A stretch of DNA of 34,471 nt from Fastidiosipila sp. GTDB taxonomy: Bacteria > Bacillota > Clostridia > Saccharofermentanales > DTU023. Within the stretch, counting starts at the first letter, position 1; every line of letters begins with the position of its first letter. Shown here piece after piece: positions 14,281 through 23,795 of this stretch. Below the pieces are notes generated by a model that was not told the origin of the DNA, did no database searches, and was given only the letters and a program-made list of their open reading frames with translations. The stretch covers positions 1-34,471 of the forward strand of contig DUQI01000045.1 of the NCBI GenBank assembly GCA_012837885.1. Direction: 5' to 3'. The translations under genes were made by a program, and so were the position numbers.

Positions 14281-14757
14281 ATGGCTAAGAAGGTAAGAAG
14301 CAGAGAGGAACTTCTGAAAAACCGCGAACAGCTGGTCGCCGATTATCATGCGACGCACCGCCGTTTCCAGAAAAAGCCGCTGCTCACGAAAAAGGAAAGA
14401 AAAGTGCTCGGCATCGGCAAGGATATTGGCAGAGCCGAAGCGAAATATGTCCGGATCAATCCGTTGAAAGTCAACGCCGTTATCCAGAACATCAAGGGAA
14501 AATCCCTGGACGACGCGCACGCCATTTTGATGTATTCACCGAAAGGGGCGTCGCCTGTTCTGGCGAAACTGCTGCGTTCGGCCGAAGCGAATGCCGTGAA
14601 CAATAACAATCTGAATCGCGACAATCTGTATATCGCCGAGATGTACGCCAATGAGGGTCCGACACTGAAGCGCATCAGAGCCAGAGCCAGAGGGTCGGCG
14701 ACGCGCATTCTGAAACGTACCAGCCACATCACCTGTGTGCTGCGCGAGAGAGAGTAG
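14281..14757 (+). CDS. rplV: 50S ribosomal protein L22 with N-terminal extension
   Basis: Tunnel-lining large-subunit protein. The L22 core starts around residue 51 ([18 protein letters not shown]) and runs to the C-terminus, including the tunnel hairpin region ([30 protein letters not shown], read in parts). L22 is normally ~110-115 residues; this one is 158, with ~48 extra N-terminal residues that are strongly basic and helical ([36 protein letters not shown]). The start is firm: AGGAGGG precedes the ATG at 14281 and no internal methionine lies before the core. Confidence 0.97.
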   Translation: MAKKVRSREELLKNREQLVADYHATHRRFQKKPLLTKKERKVLGIGKDIGRAEAKYVRINPLKVNAVIQNIKGKSLDDAHAILMYSPKGASPVLAKLLRSAEANAVNNNNLNRDNLYIAEMYANEGPTLKRIRARARGSATRILKRTSHITCVLRERE

Positions 14758-14768
14758 GGGGATCGAAG

Positions 14769-15440
14769 ATGGGTCAGAAAGTTAATCCGCACGGCATGCG
14801 TGTAGGCGTCATCAAGGATTGGGATTCCAGATGGTACGCCGACAAAAAGGACTTCTCCAGATTCCTGGTAGAAGATAAAAACATCAGAGACTTCATTAAG
14901 AAGGAAGCTTATGACGCCGGCATCTCACGGATCGAAATCGACCGTGAAGGCGATAAGAAGACCGTGATCTCGATCACGACCGGAAAACCGGGTATCATCA
15001 TCGGCCGTCAAGGGGCGAAGATCGAAGAACTGAAGGCGAAGCTCGCCAAGCGCTTCGGTAAGAATTTCTTCATCGACGTCAAAGAAGTGAAGAACGTCGA
15101 CATCGACGCTCAGCTCGTGGCCGAAAACATCGCCAAGCAGCTGGAAGAGCGCGCCTCTTTCAGAAGAGCGATGAAACAGTCGATCTCACGCGCCATGAAA
15201 AACGGCGCCAAGGGAATCAAGGTGATGACCTCCGGCCGTCTGAACGGTGCTGAAATCGCCCGTGTCGAGCAGTATCACGAGGGTACGATCCCGATGCATA
15301 CGCTCCGAGCCGACATCGACTACGGCTTTGCCGAAGCGAAGATGTCCTACGGCCGTCTCGGCGTCAAGGTCTGGGTGTACAAAGGCGAAGTTTTGCCGGT
15401 CGTGCGCCAGCCTGAACAACAGGAAGGAGAACAGATCTAA
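14769..15440 (+). CDS. rpsC: 30S ribosomal protein S3
   Basis: Small-subunit protein at the mRNA entry channel, with S4 and S5 part of its helicase activity. 223 residues, usual length. N-terminal [17 protein letters not shown], the KH domain with its GxxG loop ([16 protein letters not shown]) and C-terminal [28 protein letters not shown] are diagnostic. GGGGGAT lies before the ATG. The stop codon overlaps the rplP start by one base (TAATG). Confidence 0.98.
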   Translation: MGQKVNPHGMRVGVIKDWDSRWYADKKDFSRFLVEDKNIRDFIKKEAYDAGISRIEIDREGDKKTVISITTGKPGIIIGRQGAKIEELKAKLAKRFGKNFFIDVKEVKNVDIDAQLVAENIAKQLEERASFRRAMKQSISRAMKNGAKGIKVMTSGRLNGAEIARVEQYHEGTIPMHTLRADIDYGFAEAKMSYGRLGVKVWVYKGEVLPVVRQPEQQEGEQI

Positions 15441-16015
15441 TGCTACTTCCGAAACGTGTCAAATATCGTAAACAACACCGCGGACGTATGACCGGTAAGG
15501 CGACGCGCGGTAACAAGGTGACCTACGGCCAGTTCGGCCTGCAGGCTCTGGAATCGGGCTGGATCACCTCGAACCAGATCGAAGCGTCGCGTATTGCGAT
15601 CAACCGTTACCTGAGAAGGGGCGGTAAGGTCTGGATCAAGATCTTCCCGGATAAATCCGTCACGGCGAAACCGGCCGAGACGCGCATGGGATCCGGTAAA
15701 GGGTCGCCCGAGTACTGGGTGGCCGTGGTTAAACCGGGACGCGTCTTGTTCGAAGTCGCCGGTACGACCGAAGAACAAGCCAAAGAAGCACTCCGTCTCG
15801 CCAGTCATAAGCTGCCGATCAAGACGAAGTTTGTGGAAAGTGAACGCGTGTTCACCGAAGAAGAGATCGCTGCCTTCGCTGAAGAAGTCCCGGATCAGGA
15901 AGTCGTCGAAGCCGTGATCGAAGACGTAGCGCTTGAAGATGGCGAAGCGGCGCCGGCTGAAGACGGTGCAGCAGTGGCGGAAGAAACGGAGGAACAAGCC
16001 GATGAAAGCAACTGA
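15440..16015 (+). CDS. rplP: 50S ribosomal protein L16 with acidic C-terminal extension
   Basis: Large-subunit protein near the A-site finger. Residues 1-~135 are a normal L16: [68 protein letters not shown] and the usual end [10 protein letters not shown]16 ends near residue 137-145 in most bacteria; here another ~55 residues follow (~136-191), about twenty of them Asp or Glu, rich in Ala and Val. The extension is in frame and its 3' end carries the binding site and first codons of rpmC (14-base overlap), so it is likely real. Confidence 0.97.
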   Translation: MLLPKRVKYRKQHRGRMTGKATRGNKVTYGQFGLQALESGWITSNQIEASRIAINRYLRRGGKVWIKIFPDKSVTAKPAETRMGSGKGSPEYWVAVVKPGRVLFEVAGTTEEQAKEALRLASHKLPIKTKFVESERVFTEEEIAAFAEEVPDQEVVEAVIEDVALEDGEAAPAEDGAAVAEETEEQADESN

Positions 16016-16211
16016 ACTGCGTAGCAAAACGCGTGAAGAGCTCGACCAGGAGCTGCTCGAGCTGAAAGATGAATTGTTCAAACTGCGTTTTCAGCACGCG
16101 ACGAACCAGTTGTCGAATCCGCAGCAGCTGAAATACGTGAAAAGAAATATCGCGCGCGTGTTGACCGTGATGCGCGAAATGGAAATAGCAGAGAAAGGCG
16201 GTAAGCACTGA
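16002..16211 (+). CDS. rpmC: 50S ribosomal protein L29
   Basis: Small two-helix protein beside L23 at the tunnel exit. 69 residues from the ATG at 16002 ([22 protein letters not shown]), with [31 protein letters not shown] forming the conserved body. ACGGAGG lies nine bases before this ATG; an in-frame opening further upstream reads through rplP and is not used. The stop (TGATG) overlaps the rpsQ start by one base. Confidence 0.96.
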   Translation: MKATELRSKTREELDQELLELKDELFKLRFQHATNQLSNPQQLKYVKRNIARVLTVMREMEIAEKGGKH

Positions 16212-16468
16212 TGGAAGACAGAAACTTACGCAAACAACGGGTCGGTATCGTAACGTCTGACAAGATGGACAAGACCGTGGTGGTTAATGTCACCGAGCAT
16301 GTGCGCCACCCGCTTTACAAAAAATACATCAAACGTACCTTCCGTCTGAAAGCGCACGACGAGCATAACCAGTGCGGTGAAGGCGATACGGTGCGCGTGA
16401 TGGAAACACGTCCTATCAGTAAGGACAAACGCTGGCGCGTCGTCGATATCGTGACGAAGGCCGAGTAA
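16211..16468 (+). CDS. rpsQ: 30S ribosomal protein S17
   Basis: Primary 16S rRNA-binding protein with an OB-fold. 85 residues, typical. [21 protein letters not shown], the strand [14 protein letters not shown] and the C-terminal [17 protein letters not shown] are hallmarks. Its start overlaps the rpmC stop, and its binding region (AAAGGCGG) lies within rpmC. Confidence 0.97.
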   Translation: MEDRNLRKQRVGIVTSDKMDKTVVVNVTEHVRHPLYKKYIKRTFRLKAHDEHNQCGEGDTVRVMETRPISKDKRWRVVDIVTKAE

Positions 16469-16489
16469 GAGAAAGGCAGGAACGATTAC

Positions 16490-16858
16490 ATGATTCAAGT
16501 TCAATCGGCGCTGCGCTCGGCCGACAACACGGGTGCAAAGCGCCTGATGTGCATCAAGGTTTTGGGCGGCACAGGACGCCGTTACGCCAACATCGGTGAT
16601 GTCATCGTCTGTTCGGTGAAAGACGCACAGCCGGGCGGCGTCGTGAAAAAAGGCGACGTCGTGCGTGCCGTGATCGTCAGATCGAAAAGCGGCGTGAGAC
16701 GTAATGACGGATCGACGATCCGTTTCGATGAAAATGCCTGCGTCATCCTGAAAGACGATGGCAATCCGCAGGGCACGCGTATCTTCGGGCCCATCGCGCG
16801 TGAATTGAGAGAGAAGAACTACATGAAGATTCTCTCTCTGGCGCCGGAAGTGCTGTAA
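16490..16858 (+). CDS. rplN: 50S ribosomal protein L14
   Basis: Large-subunit protein at the inter-subunit bridge and the binding site of the silencing factor RsfS. 122 residues, exactly the usual length. [27 protein letters not shown] at the start and [25 protein letters not shown] near the end are highly conserved (read in parts). GGCAGGAA precedes the ATG. Confidence 0.98.
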   Translation: MIQVQSALRSADNTGAKRLMCIKVLGGTGRRYANIGDVIVCSVKDAQPGGVVKKGDVVRAVIVRSKSGVRRNDGSTIRFDENACVILKDDGNPQGTRIFGPIARELREKNYMKILSLAPEVL

Positions 16859-16872
16859 GGAGCGTGAGAGAC

Positions 16873-17220
16873 ATGAACCACAAAATACACGTAAAACGAG
16901 ACGACAACGTCTATGTGCTCTCCGGTACCGAAGCCGGTAAGAGCGGCAAGGTGCTCCAGGTCGATCGCAAGAACGGCCGCGTGATCATCGAAGGCGTCAA
17001 TCTCGTCAAAAAACATAAGAAACCGCGTTCGCGCACGCAAACCGGCGGCATCGTCGAGATGGAAGCCCCGATCAACGCTTCCAACGTGATGGTCGTCTGC
17101 CCGAAATGCAAAAGACCGGCGAAGACCGGTACGCGCGTACTGGACAGCGGTGAGCGCGTGCGTTTCTGCAAAGCTTGTGACGAGGACTATCAAGGTTCCG
17201 GTAAAGCGAAGAAGAAGTAG
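16873..17220 (+). CDS. rplX: 50S ribosomal protein L24 (zinc-knuckle form)
   Basis: Assembly-initiator protein near the tunnel exit. 115 residues with a KOW domain ([21 protein letters not shown]) and a CxxC-x19-CxxC pair, Cys76/79 and Cys99/102, that would bind zinc. I chose the ATG at 16873: AAGGAG (16857-16862) is ten bases upstream of it, whereas the in-frame GTG at 16864 is only one base from that site. The protein is about ten residues longer than common forms, at the basic C-terminus. Confidence 0.96.
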   Translation: MNHKIHVKRDDNVYVLSGTEAGKSGKVLQVDRKNGRVIIEGVNLVKKHKKPRSRTQTGGIVEMEAPINASNVMVVCPKCKRPAKTGTRVLDSGERVRFCKACDEDYQGSGKAKKK

Positions 17221-17228
17221 GGGGACGC

Positions 17229-17768
17229 ATGAACAGATTAAAAGAAAAATATAGAGAAGAGATCGCGCCGGCGATGATGGAAAAGTTCAACTACCGCTCC
17301 GTCATGCAGGTGCCGAAACTCGAAAAAATCGTGCTGAACATGGGCGTCGGTGATGCGCGTGAAAATGCCAAAGCGATCGAAAACTCGGCGAGAGATCTCT
17401 CGGTCATCGCCGGCCAAAAAGCGATCATAACGAAGGCGAAGCGTTCCGTCGCGGCGTTCAAACTGCGTGAAGGCATGGAGATCGGTTGTAAGGTCACCTT
17501 GCGCGGCGACCGCATGTACCAGTTTTTGGACAAGCTGATCACGATCGCGCTGCCGCGAGTGAGAGACTTCCGCGGTATCAATCCGAACTCGTTCGACGGC
17601 CGTGGCAACTACGCCCTCGGCGCCAGAGAACAGCTGATCTTCCCGGAGATCGATTACGACCAGATCGACAAGATCAGAGGTCTCGACATCGTCATCGTGA
17701 CGACCGCCGAGACAGATGAAGAAGCAAAAGCGCTGCTCGATCTTTTCGGCATGCCGTTCAGAAAGTAG
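17229..17768 (+). CDS. rplE: 50S ribosomal protein L5
   Basis: 5S rRNA-binding protein in the central protuberance that contacts P-site tRNA. 179 residues, standard. [15 protein letters not shown] at the start, [15 protein letters not shown], the [21 protein letters not shown] loop and [31 protein letters not shown] (read in parts) identify it. Binding site GGGGG lies about five bases before the ATG. Confidence 0.98.
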   Translation: MNRLKEKYREEIAPAMMEKFNYRSVMQVPKLEKIVLNMGVGDARENAKAIENSARDLSVIAGQKAIITKAKRSVAAFKLREGMEIGCKVTLRGDRMYQFLDKLITIALPRVRDFRGINPNSFDGRGNYALGAREQLIFPEIDYDQIDKIRGLDIVIVTTAETDEEAKALLDLFGMPFRK

Positions 17769-17780
17769 GGGTAAGCACAT

Positions 17781-17966
17781 ATGGCAAAGAAATCAATGAT
17801 CATAAGAGCCGAACGACCGGCCAAGTTCTCGACACGCGAGGTCAACCGCTGCAAACTGTGCGGCCGTCCGCGCGCGTACATCAGAAAATACGGCGTGTGT
17901 CGTGTGTGTTTCCGCGAACTGGCGTACAAGGGACAGATCCCTGGCGTCAGGAAGGCGAGCTGGTAA
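17781..17966 (+). CDS. rpsZ: 30S ribosomal protein S14, zinc (type Z) form
   Basis: Small-subunit head protein. At 61 residues it is the short zinc-binding form, with ligands Cys24, 27, 40 and 43 (RCKLCGRP and [10 protein letters not shown]). This form is usual in Bacillota; many species also keep a longer zinc-free copy for zinc shortage, which is not in this window. It ends in the typical [11 protein letters not shown]. Binding site AGGGGTAAG before the ATG. Confidence 0.97.
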   Translation: MAKKSMIIRAERPAKFSTREVNRCKLCGRPRAYIRKYGVCRVCFRELAYKGQIPGVRKASW

Positions 17967-17978
17967 GGAGGACGAACC

Positions 17979-18374
17979 ATGCAAATTACTGATGCTATCG
18001 CTGATATGCTGACCAGAATCAGAAACGCGGGCCGCGCCGGACATGCGTCCTGCGACATCCCGGCCTCGAATCTGAAGCGCGCCATCGCCGACATCCTGGT
18101 CGCTGAAGGCTATCTGGAGAAAGTCACGTTCAAAAAGGATCAACACCAAGGTGTCCTCACCGTGACGCTCCGTTACAAAGGTCAAAAACCGGTGATCACG
18201 GGCATTCGCCGCGTGTCGAAACCGGGACTGCGCGTCTACGCCGACCTCGATACCCTGCCCCGCGTGTTGGGCGGTCTTGGGATCGCGATCATCTCGACGT
18301 CGCAGGGACTGAAAACCGATAAACAGGCAAGACAAGCAGGCGTCGGCGGCGAAGTGCTGGCGTACGTCTGGTAA
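17979..18374 (+). CDS. rpsH: 30S ribosomal protein S8
   Basis: 16S rRNA-binding protein of the platform and, in enterobacteria, the feedback repressor of the spc operon. 131 residues, normal. [15 protein letters not shown] at the start and the C-terminal [27 protein letters not shown] are diagnostic. AAGGAGGA precedes the ATG. The 53-base gap to rplF contains no clear structure beyond the AGGAGG binding site. Confidence 0.98.
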   Translation: MQITDAIADMLTRIRNAGRAGHASCDIPASNLKRAIADILVAEGYLEKVTFKKDQHQGVLTVTLRYKGQKPVITGIRRVSKPGLRVYADLDTLPRVLGGLGIAIISTSQGLKTDKQARQAGVGGEVLAYVW

Positions 18375-18427
18375 GACACTCTGAAAGGGGCCTTTACGGC
18401 TCGCAATCTTAAGAGCAGGAGGAATCA

Positions 18428-18964
18428 ATGTCCAGAATTGGCAGAGCACCGATCAGTATCCCGGACGGGGTGACGGTGAAAGTGAACGGGCAAAACGTCG
18501 AAGTCTCAGACGGCAAGACGAAGTTGTCCCAGGAAATCCACCCGGCGATCAAGGTCGAGGTGAAAGATAACGAAGTGCTGGTGACGAGAAGCAGCGAAGA
18601 TAAAGAAGATCGCGCGCTGCACGGTCTGATGCGTTCCCTGATCAATAACATGGTGATCGGTGTGAAAGAAGGCTTCCAGAAGACATTGGAAGTGAACGGC
18701 ATCGGTTACCGGGCGCAGTTGCAGGGTTCGAAACTCGTGCTGAACGTCGGGTACTCGCATCCGATCGAATTCGAAGCACCCGCCGGCATCACACTCGAAG
18801 TACCGGCACCGAACCGTATTATCGTCAAAGGCGCGGATAAACAACTGGTCGGCGAAGCCGCCGCGAAGATCCGGGCCAGCCGTCTGCCGGACGCGTACAA
18901 GGGCAAGGGGATCAAGTATGATTACGAGGTCCTGAGGCTCAAGGAAGGCAAGTCAGGCGCGTAA
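18428..18964 (+). CDS. rplF: 50S ribosomal protein L6
   Basis: Large-subunit protein near the factor-binding site. 178 residues with the two-fold repeated domain architecture: [18 protein letters not shown] at the start, [21 protein letters not shown] in the first repeat, [10 protein letters not shown] and [16 protein letters not shown] in the second, and [16 protein letters not shown] near the end. AGCAGGAGG lies before the ATG. Confidence 0.98.
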   Translation: MSRIGRAPISIPDGVTVKVNGQNVEVSDGKTKLSQEIHPAIKVEVKDNEVLVTRSSEDKEDRALHGLMRSLINNMVIGVKEGFQKTLEVNGIGYRAQLQGSKLVLNVGYSHPIEFEAPAGITLEVPAPNRIIVKGADKQLVGEAAAKIRASRLPDAYKGKGIKYDYEVLRLKEGKSGA

Positions 18965-18980
18965 GGGAAAGGATTAGGTC

Positions 18981-19349
18981 ATGATTAAAAAACAATCGAA
19001 AAGCAAGATCCGTAAGCGAAACCATGCGCGCGTCAGAAAAACGCTGAGCGGCACGCCGGAGCGTCCGCGTCTCAGTGTGTTCAGAAGCCTGAACCACATG
19101 TACGCGCAGGTGATCGACGACAGTAAGGGAATTACCCTGGCTGCCGCATCGACGCTCGACCCCGAGGTGAAAGACGAGGTCAAGTTCGGTGGCAACATCG
19201 AGGCCGCCAAAATCGTCGGCAAACTGGTCGCTGAACGGGCGAAAGAAAAAGGCGTCGAAGCGGTCGTCTTCGATCGCAGCGGATACATATACCATGGTCG
19301 TGTCAAAGCACTGGCCGATGCAGCTCGCGAAGCCGGGCTGGCATTCTAA
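18981..19349 (+). CDS. rplR: 50S ribosomal protein L18
   Basis: 5S rRNA-binding protein of the central protuberance. 122 residues, standard. Basic N-terminus ([30 protein letters not shown], read in parts), [19 protein letters not shown], and the C-terminal [28 protein letters not shown] are characteristic. GGAAAGGA upstream of the ATG; its stop overlaps the start of the rpsE binding site. Confidence 0.98.
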   Translation: MIKKQSKSKIRKRNHARVRKTLSGTPERPRLSVFRSLNHMYAQVIDDSKGITLAAASTLDPEVKDEVKFGGNIEAAKIVGKLVAERAKEKGVEAVVFDRSGYIYHGRVKALADAAREAGLAF

Positions 19350-19362
19350 GGAGGAATGATTG

Positions 19363-19881
19363 ATGCGTCCTGATCAACAAAGAAGAAGACAGCGTGATGA
19401 ACAATCCGACGGCATTATGGAGAAAGTGATCCATATCGGTCGTGTGGCGAAAACGGTCAAAGGCGGACGTAACTTCCGCTTTACGGCGCTCGTCATCGTC
19501 GGTGACGGCGAAGGCAAGGTCGGCAAAGGCCTCGGTAAGGCAGCGGAAATTCCGGATGCCATCCGTAAAGGCATCGACGACGCCAAAAAGAACATGATCG
19601 AAGTGCCGCTGAAAGACGACACGATCCCGCACGAGGTGCTCGGTGTGTACGGCGCCGGTAAGGTTATCTTGAAACCGGCGGCACCCGGTACAGGCGTCAT
19701 CGCCGGCGGTCCGGTGCGTGCGCTTTGCGAACTGTGCGGCATCAAGGATGTGCGTACGAAGTCGCTCGGCACCAATAACCCGAACAACATGGTCAACGCC
19801 GCGCTCGAAGGACTGAAGTCTCTGCGCTCGGCCGAACAGGTGGCGCGCTTACGCGGCAAGACAGTCGAAGAGATTCTGTAG
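19363..19881 (+). CDS. rpsE: 30S ribosomal protein S5
   Basis: Small-subunit protein affecting decoding fidelity and mRNA unwinding. 172 residues from the ATG at 19363, which stands nine bases after AAGGAGG; the TTG codon immediately before it is a less likely start. [22 protein letters not shown] and [26 protein letters not shown] (in parts) and the C-terminal [22 protein letters not shown] are family markers. Confidence 0.98.
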   Translation: MRPDQQRRRQRDEQSDGIMEKVIHIGRVAKTVKGGRNFRFTALVIVGDGEGKVGKGLGKAAEIPDAIRKGIDDAKKNMIEVPLKDDTIPHEVLGVYGAGKVILKPAAPGTGVIAGGPVRALCELCGIKDVRTKSLGTNNPNNMVNAALEGLKSLRSAEQVARLRGKTVEEIL

Positions 19882-19892
19882 GACGGTGGCTT

Positions 19893-20105
19893 ATGAGTAA
19901 AAACGAAAAGACAATTATCGTGACACTTAAAAAGAGCCCGCTCGGCAGTAACCGTAAACAGGTGCGCACGGTGCAGGCGCTCGGTCTTACGAAGATCGGT
20001 CAGTCTGTGGAAAAACACGCGACGCCGACGATCCTCGGTATGGTTCGCCGCGTGGCGCATCTGGTCGAGGTGAAAGATCAGAAGGAGTCTGGCAATGAAG
20101 ATTAA
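19893..20105 (+). CDS. rpmD: 50S ribosomal protein L30
   Basis: Small large-subunit protein. 70 residues; the body ([32 protein letters not shown], read in parts) is typical, and the C-terminus is about ten residues longer than the ~60-residue norm ([10 protein letters not shown]), overlapping rplO by 11 bases. The rplO binding site (AAGGAG) lies in that overlapping end. Confidence 0.97.
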   Translation: MSKNEKTIIVTLKKSPLGSNRKQVRTVQALGLTKIGQSVEKHATPTILGMVRRVAHLVEVKDQKESGNED

Positions 20106-20544
20106 TGAGATTAAGCCTACCGCGGGCTCGAACCCGAAGGCGTTTAGAAAAGGCAGAGGTCCGGGCAGCGGCGCCGGCAAGACGGCCGGGCGCGGTCATA
20201 AAGGACAAAAAGCGCGTTCCGGCGGCTTGGTCAGACCGCAGTTCGAGGGTGGCCAGATGCCGCTTTACCGCCGTATTCCGAAACGCGGGTTCTCGAATAA
20301 ACGCTTCGCCAAAGATTATCTCGAAGTCAACGTCGGCGATCTCGATCGCTTCGACGACGGCAGCGTGATCGATCTGGCGGCGCTCAAAGAAGCCGGTGTT
20401 ATCTCGGTACCGAAGGTCAACGACGGTCTGAAGGTGCTCGGTTACGGCAACCTGTCAAAGAAATTGACGGTTAACGCGACGAAGTTCACCGCCTCGGCGA
20501 AAGAGAAAATTGAAAAAGCCGGCGGAGAAGTCAAGGAGATCTGA
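20095..20544 (+). CDS. rplO: 50S ribosomal protein L15
   Basis: Late-assembly large-subunit protein. 149 residues, standard. The glycine-arginine rich N-terminal arm ([25 protein letters not shown], read in parts) and the segment [15 protein letters not shown] are unmistakable; the C-terminal domain ends [19 protein letters not shown]. It starts within rpmD and is followed two bases after its stop by secY. Confidence 0.98.
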   Translation: MKINEIKPTAGSNPKAFRKGRGPGSGAGKTAGRGHKGQKARSGGLVRPQFEGGQMPLYRRIPKRGFSNKRFAKDYLEVNVGDLDRFDDGSVIDLAALKEAGVISVPKVNDGLKVLGYGNLSKKLTVNATKFTASAKEKIEKAGGEVKEI

Positions 20545-20546
20545 TC

Positions 20547-21839
20547 ATGGGTGACATGCTGCAAACGATCCGCAATGCGTGGAAGATAGAAGACGTCAGA
20601 CGTAAAGTGATGTTTACGCTGATCGCCATCCTGGTCTACCGCATCGGCATTGCAGTGCCGGTACCCGGTATCAGCACGACGGCCTTTACGGCCATGATCG
20701 CCCGTATGGGCCAGCTCGGACAGTTTATGGACATTATCTCGGGCGGTGCGTTCCGCACCGTCTCGATCATGTCGCTCGGTATTCAGCCGTACATCAACGC
20801 GTCGATTATCATGCAGCTTCTGACGGCCGCGATTCCCGCCCTGGAACGTCTGTCCAAGGAAGGCGAAGAAGGTCAAAAGAAGATCCAGCAGATCACGCGT
20901 TATGTCACGGTCGGTATCGCGCTCGCCATGTCGATCGCTTTCTGGTCGGCGACGAAGGATGCCTCCTATCAGGGTATTCCGGCTGTGTTGAACGCCATCG
21001 TCGTCATCCTGAGCTTTACGGCCGGTTCCGCCTTTATCATGTGGCTCGGTGAACAGATCAACGAACGGGGCATCGGTAACGGTATCTCGATCATTATCTT
21101 CACCGGTATCGTCAGCCGTCTGCCGTCCTACCTGCCGATGATGTATCAGTACTTCAGAGGCTGGCAGATCACGGCCAACACATTCGTGTCGATCATCGGC
21201 GTCTTGTTTGTCGTCGTGATGTTCGTCGCGGTGATCGCGCTCGTCGTCTTTGTACAGAGCGCGGAAAGAAGGATCCCGGTCAACTACGCCAAACGCGTCA
21301 TCGGCCGCAAGATGTACGGCGGTCAGAGCACCTACCTGCCGATCAAAGTCAACCAGGCTGGTGTGCTGCCGGTGATCTTCGCCGTCTCGATTCTGATGCT
21401 GCCGTCGACGATCGTCTCTTTGACCGGTTCGAGCGGACGGGTCGCGCAGTGGTTCATGAACTTCTCGGCGAACCCGCTGTACTACGTACTCTATGCGCTC
21501 TTGATCATCGGCTTTACATTCTTCTATTCGATGATCTCCTTCAATCCGGTGGAGATTTCGAACAACCTGCAAAAGAACGGTGGCTTTATTCCGGGCATTC
21601 GTCCCGGCCGTCCGACCTCCGATTTCATCGGCCAGACGGCCAGACGCCTGTCCTGGGTCGACGCCCTGTTCCTGGTGCTGATCGTCCTTTTGCCGACATT
21701 GCTCGGCGCGATTACCGGTGCCGAAGGCATCTGGTTCGGTGGCACGGCCGTCTTGATCATGGTCGGCGTCGCGATGGACATCATCAACCAGCTTGAAGCC
21801 CAGCTGATGATGCGTCACTACAAGGGCTTCCTCGATTAA
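20547..21839 (+). CDS. secY: Preprotein translocase subunit SecY
   Basis: Channel-forming membrane subunit of the Sec translocon. 430 residues, usual length, with ten predicted membrane segments beginning at ~residues 20-40. The plug-region segment GGAFRTVSIMSLGIQPYINASIIMQLL and the cytoplasmic loop GGQSTYLPIKVNQAGVLPVIFA (in parts), plus the C-terminal QLEAQLMMRHYKGFL, are diagnostic. The GGAG binding site lies inside the end of rplO, two bases before the gene, so translation is probably coupled. It serves export of the M23 hydrolase and lipoprotein encoded earlier. Confidence 0.98.
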   Translation: MGDMLQTIRNAWKIEDVRRKVMFTLIAILVYRIGIAVPVPGISTTAFTAMIARMGQLGQFMDIISGGAFRTVSIMSLGIQPYINASIIMQLLTAAIPALERLSKEGEEGQKKIQQITRYVTVGIALAMSIAFWSATKDASYQGIPAVLNAIVVILSFTAGSAFIMWLGEQINERGIGNGISIIIFTGIVSRLPSYLPMMYQYFRGWQITANTFVSIIGVLFVVVMFVAVIALVVFVQSAERRIPVNYAKRVIGRKMYGGQSTYLPIKVNQAGVLPVIFAVSILMLPSTIVSLTGSSGRVAQWFMNFSANPLYYVLYALLIIGFTFFYSMISFNPVEISNNLQKNGGFIPGIRPGRPTSDFIGQTARRLSWVDALFLVLIVLLPTLLGAITGAEGIWFGGTAVLIMVGVAMDIINQLEAQLMMRHYKGFLD

Positions 21840-21850
21840 GGAGCTAGGCG

Positions 21851-22507
21851 ATGAGACTTGTGTTTTTAGGTGCGCCCGGCACGGGCAAGGGAACGATGGC
21901 CTCGGTGATGGCCAAGCAACTGCAGATTCCGCATATCTCGACCGGTGATCTGTTCCGCCTGCATCTGGCGAACAAGACAGAGCTCGGGACACTTGCCGAG
22001 TCGTATATGAAAGACGGCAAGCTCGTCCCGGATGACGTCACGGTCGGCATGGTCAGGGAACGGTTGAAAGAAGATGACGCCCAGAAAGGCTTTATCTTCG
22101 ACGGGTTCCCGCGCACGATCGAGCAGGGCAAAGCCCTTGACGCGATGCTGCAGGAGATGAATCTCTCGCTCGATGCGGTCGTCGATCTCGTCGTACCGGA
22201 AGAGGAACTGTTTCGCAGGATTACGACGCGCCGCGTCTGTAAAGACTGCGGTCAGATCTATAACACCGAGACGTTGAAACCGAAAGTGGAAGGCGTCTGT
22301 GATACGTGCGGCGGCGAGCTGATCCAGCGTGCCGACGACAACGCCGAGACGCTGCGCAAGCGACTCGACGTGTATACGGAGCAGACGGCGCCCCTGATCG
22401 ATTTCTATGAAGAAAAAAAGCTGCTGCTGTCGTTTGACAACCATAACAAGATGGGCAGCGGTGTCGACGAGATCCTCGATCTCGTAGAAAAACACCGTCA
22501 GGCTTGA
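21851..22507 (+). CDS. adk: Adenylate kinase with zinc-binding LID
   Basis: Interconverts ATP + AMP and 2 ADP. 218 residues. P-loop GAPGTGKGT (residues 7-15), AMP-binding segment ISTGDLFR, GFPRTIEQ, and a long LID domain with a four-cysteine zinc site (VCKDCGQIYN, then GVCDTCGGEL). Zinc-bearing LIDs are usual in Gram-positive adenylate kinases. AAGGAG precedes the ATG. The final TGA overlaps the map ATG by one base. Confidence 0.98.
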   Translation: MRLVFLGAPGTGKGTMASVMAKQLQIPHISTGDLFRLHLANKTELGTLAESYMKDGKLVPDDVTVGMVRERLKEDDAQKGFIFDGFPRTIEQGKALDAMLQEMNLSLDAVVDLVVPEEELFRRITTRRVCKDCGQIYNTETLKPKVEGVCDTCGGELIQRADDNAETLRKRLDVYTEQTAPLIDFYEEKKLLLSFDNHNKMGSGVDEILDLVEKHRQA

Positions 22508-23262
22508 TGCTCCGTTTAAAGAGCGAGTCTGACCTCAAGTATATGCGCGAAGCCGGGCGCGTCGTCGCGTCCGTTTTCGCCGCTTTGGAACCGTACATGG
22601 AACCTGGCGTCAGCACCGCGGAACTAAACGAGGTGGCCCGCCAGGTGATCCGCAAAGCCGGTGCGAAAGCGTCGTTCGAAGGCTACGGCTATCCGCCGTT
22701 TCCCGGCGCGATCTGCGTCTCGATCGACGAAGAGGTCGTACACGGTATTCCGGATGAGACGCGCTTACTGGAGTCGGGACAGATCGTCTCGATCGATGTC
22801 GGCGCCAAGCTCAAAGGCTTTCACGGCGATGCAGCCCGCACCTTCCAGATCGGCGACGTCAAACCGGAAGTGGAAGCGCTCGTCACAGCGACGAAGCAGA
22901 GTTTTTATGAGGCGTTGCCGCTGATGGCTCCTGGCTACAGGCTCGGTGACATCGCAGCGACGATCCAGAACTACTGCGAGGAGCGAGGCTACGGCGTCGT
23001 CAGAGAATTGACGGGACACGGTATCGGCACCGATCTGCATGAAGATCCGAACGTACCGAACTACGGTACGGCCGGCAGAGGGCTGAGGCTCCAGGTCGGT
23101 ATGACACTGGCCGTCGAACCGATGATCACGCTCGGCGACTACCGGATCGAGCAGCTCTCGGACGGATGGACGATCGTCACGGCAGACCGACTGCCGGCGG
23201 CGCATTATGAAAACACGGTGGCCGTGACAAAAGACGGTCCGAAGATTCTGACCGCGCTGTGA
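22507..23262 (+). CDS. map: Type I methionine aminopeptidase
   Basis: Removes the initiator methionine from new proteins. 251 residues, without an N-terminal zinc-finger extension, so the short type Ia form. Metal ligands are all visible: Asp97 (SIDVG), Asp108 (HGDAART), His171 (TGHGIG), Glu204 (AVEPM) and Glu235 (YENTVAV), with His79 (VVHGIP) as the catalytic-site histidine. The start overlaps adk (TGATG); the ATG at 22507 is preferred over the TTG three bases earlier. Its stop overlaps the next gene by four bases. Confidence 0.97.
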   Translation: MLRLKSESDLKYMREAGRVVASVFAALEPYMEPGVSTAELNEVARQVIRKAGAKASFEGYGYPPFPGAICVSIDEEVVHGIPDETRLLESGQIVSIDVGAKLKGFHGDAARTFQIGDVKPEVEALVTATKQSFYEALPLMAPGYRLGDIAATIQNYCEERGYGVVRELTGHGIGTDLHEDPNVPNYGTAGRGLRLQVGMTLAVEPMITLGDYRIEQLSDGWTIVTADRLPAAHYENTVAVTKDGPKILTAL

Positions 23263-23573
23263 GACAGACGTTTGACAGCGTGATCAATGAAGGCACTCTG
23301 GTCGAGTCGATCAGGGGGAGAGACAGAGGGCGTATCTACCTGATACTGAAGGTCGAACCGCCGTTTGTCTACGGCGCGGACGGTGTGTACCGTTCCGCGG
23401 CAGAACCGAAAAAGAAAAGGGCCACGCATGTCAGGCGCTGGTCCTCTCGTTTGACACCGGTCGAGTTGGATCCATCCTTCTACTCGGCCCAGCCGGCGGA
23501 AAAAGACCGGCAGATCAGACGCCTCATCGAAGAGGCGGCAAAAGAAGTAAGGAGGGAGGTAACGGATGCCTAA
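23259..23573 (+). CDS. KOW-domain RNA-binding protein (L14e-like)
   Basis: A 104-residue small protein that begins with a KOW-like turn ([22 protein letters not shown]) and resembles the L14e/L6e/L27e-type proteins that Bacillota often encode between map and infA. Its biochemical role is not established; RNA or ribosome binding is inferred from the fold and location. It starts with GTG overlapping the map stop (GTGA), implying coupling, and ends eight bases into infA. The acidic-basic C-terminal helix ([18 protein letters not shown]) carries the infA binding site. Confidence 0.85.
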   Translation: MRQTFDSVINEGTLVESIRGRDRGRIYLILKVEPPFVYGADGVYRSAAEPKKKRATHVRRWSSRLTPVELDPSFYSAQPAEKDRQIRRLIEEAAKEVRREVTDA

Positions 23574-23784
23574 AGAGGATGTAATCGAAGTCAAAGGTGT
23601 CGTCATCGATACGCTGCCGAACGCGTTTTTCAAAGTGCAGCTCGAGAACGGACACGAAGTCATGGCGCATATTTCAGGCAAATTGCGTCAGCACTACATC
23701 AAGATTCTGACGGGCGACCATGTGACCCTTGAGCTCTCGCCATACGATTTGACGAGAGGCAGGATCACCTGGCGCGCGAAATAG
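23566..23784 (+). CDS. infA: Translation initiation factor IF-1
   Basis: Binds the ribosomal A site during initiation. 72 residues, exactly standard. [38 protein letters not shown] (in parts) and the end [23 protein letters not shown] form the S1/OB fold. AGGGAGG precedes the ATG. The 111 bases after its stop hold a promoter and a hairpin before rpmJ. Confidence 0.98.
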   Translation: MPKEDVIEVKGVVIDTLPNAFFKVQLENGHEVMAHISGKLRQHYIKILTGDHVTLELSPYDLTRGRITWRAK

Positions 23785-23795
23785 CGGTTAACAGG

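Noticed and set aside
15933-16001. Upstream in-frame extension of L29
   Set aside because: It lies inside rplP in another frame; the ATG at 16002 has its own binding site and gives a normal L29.
20442-21992. A 516-residue minus-strand frame opposite secY
   Set aside because: Composition is Asp/Arg/His-rich low complexity, the typical antisense of a GC-biased membrane gene; secY on the other strand is certain.
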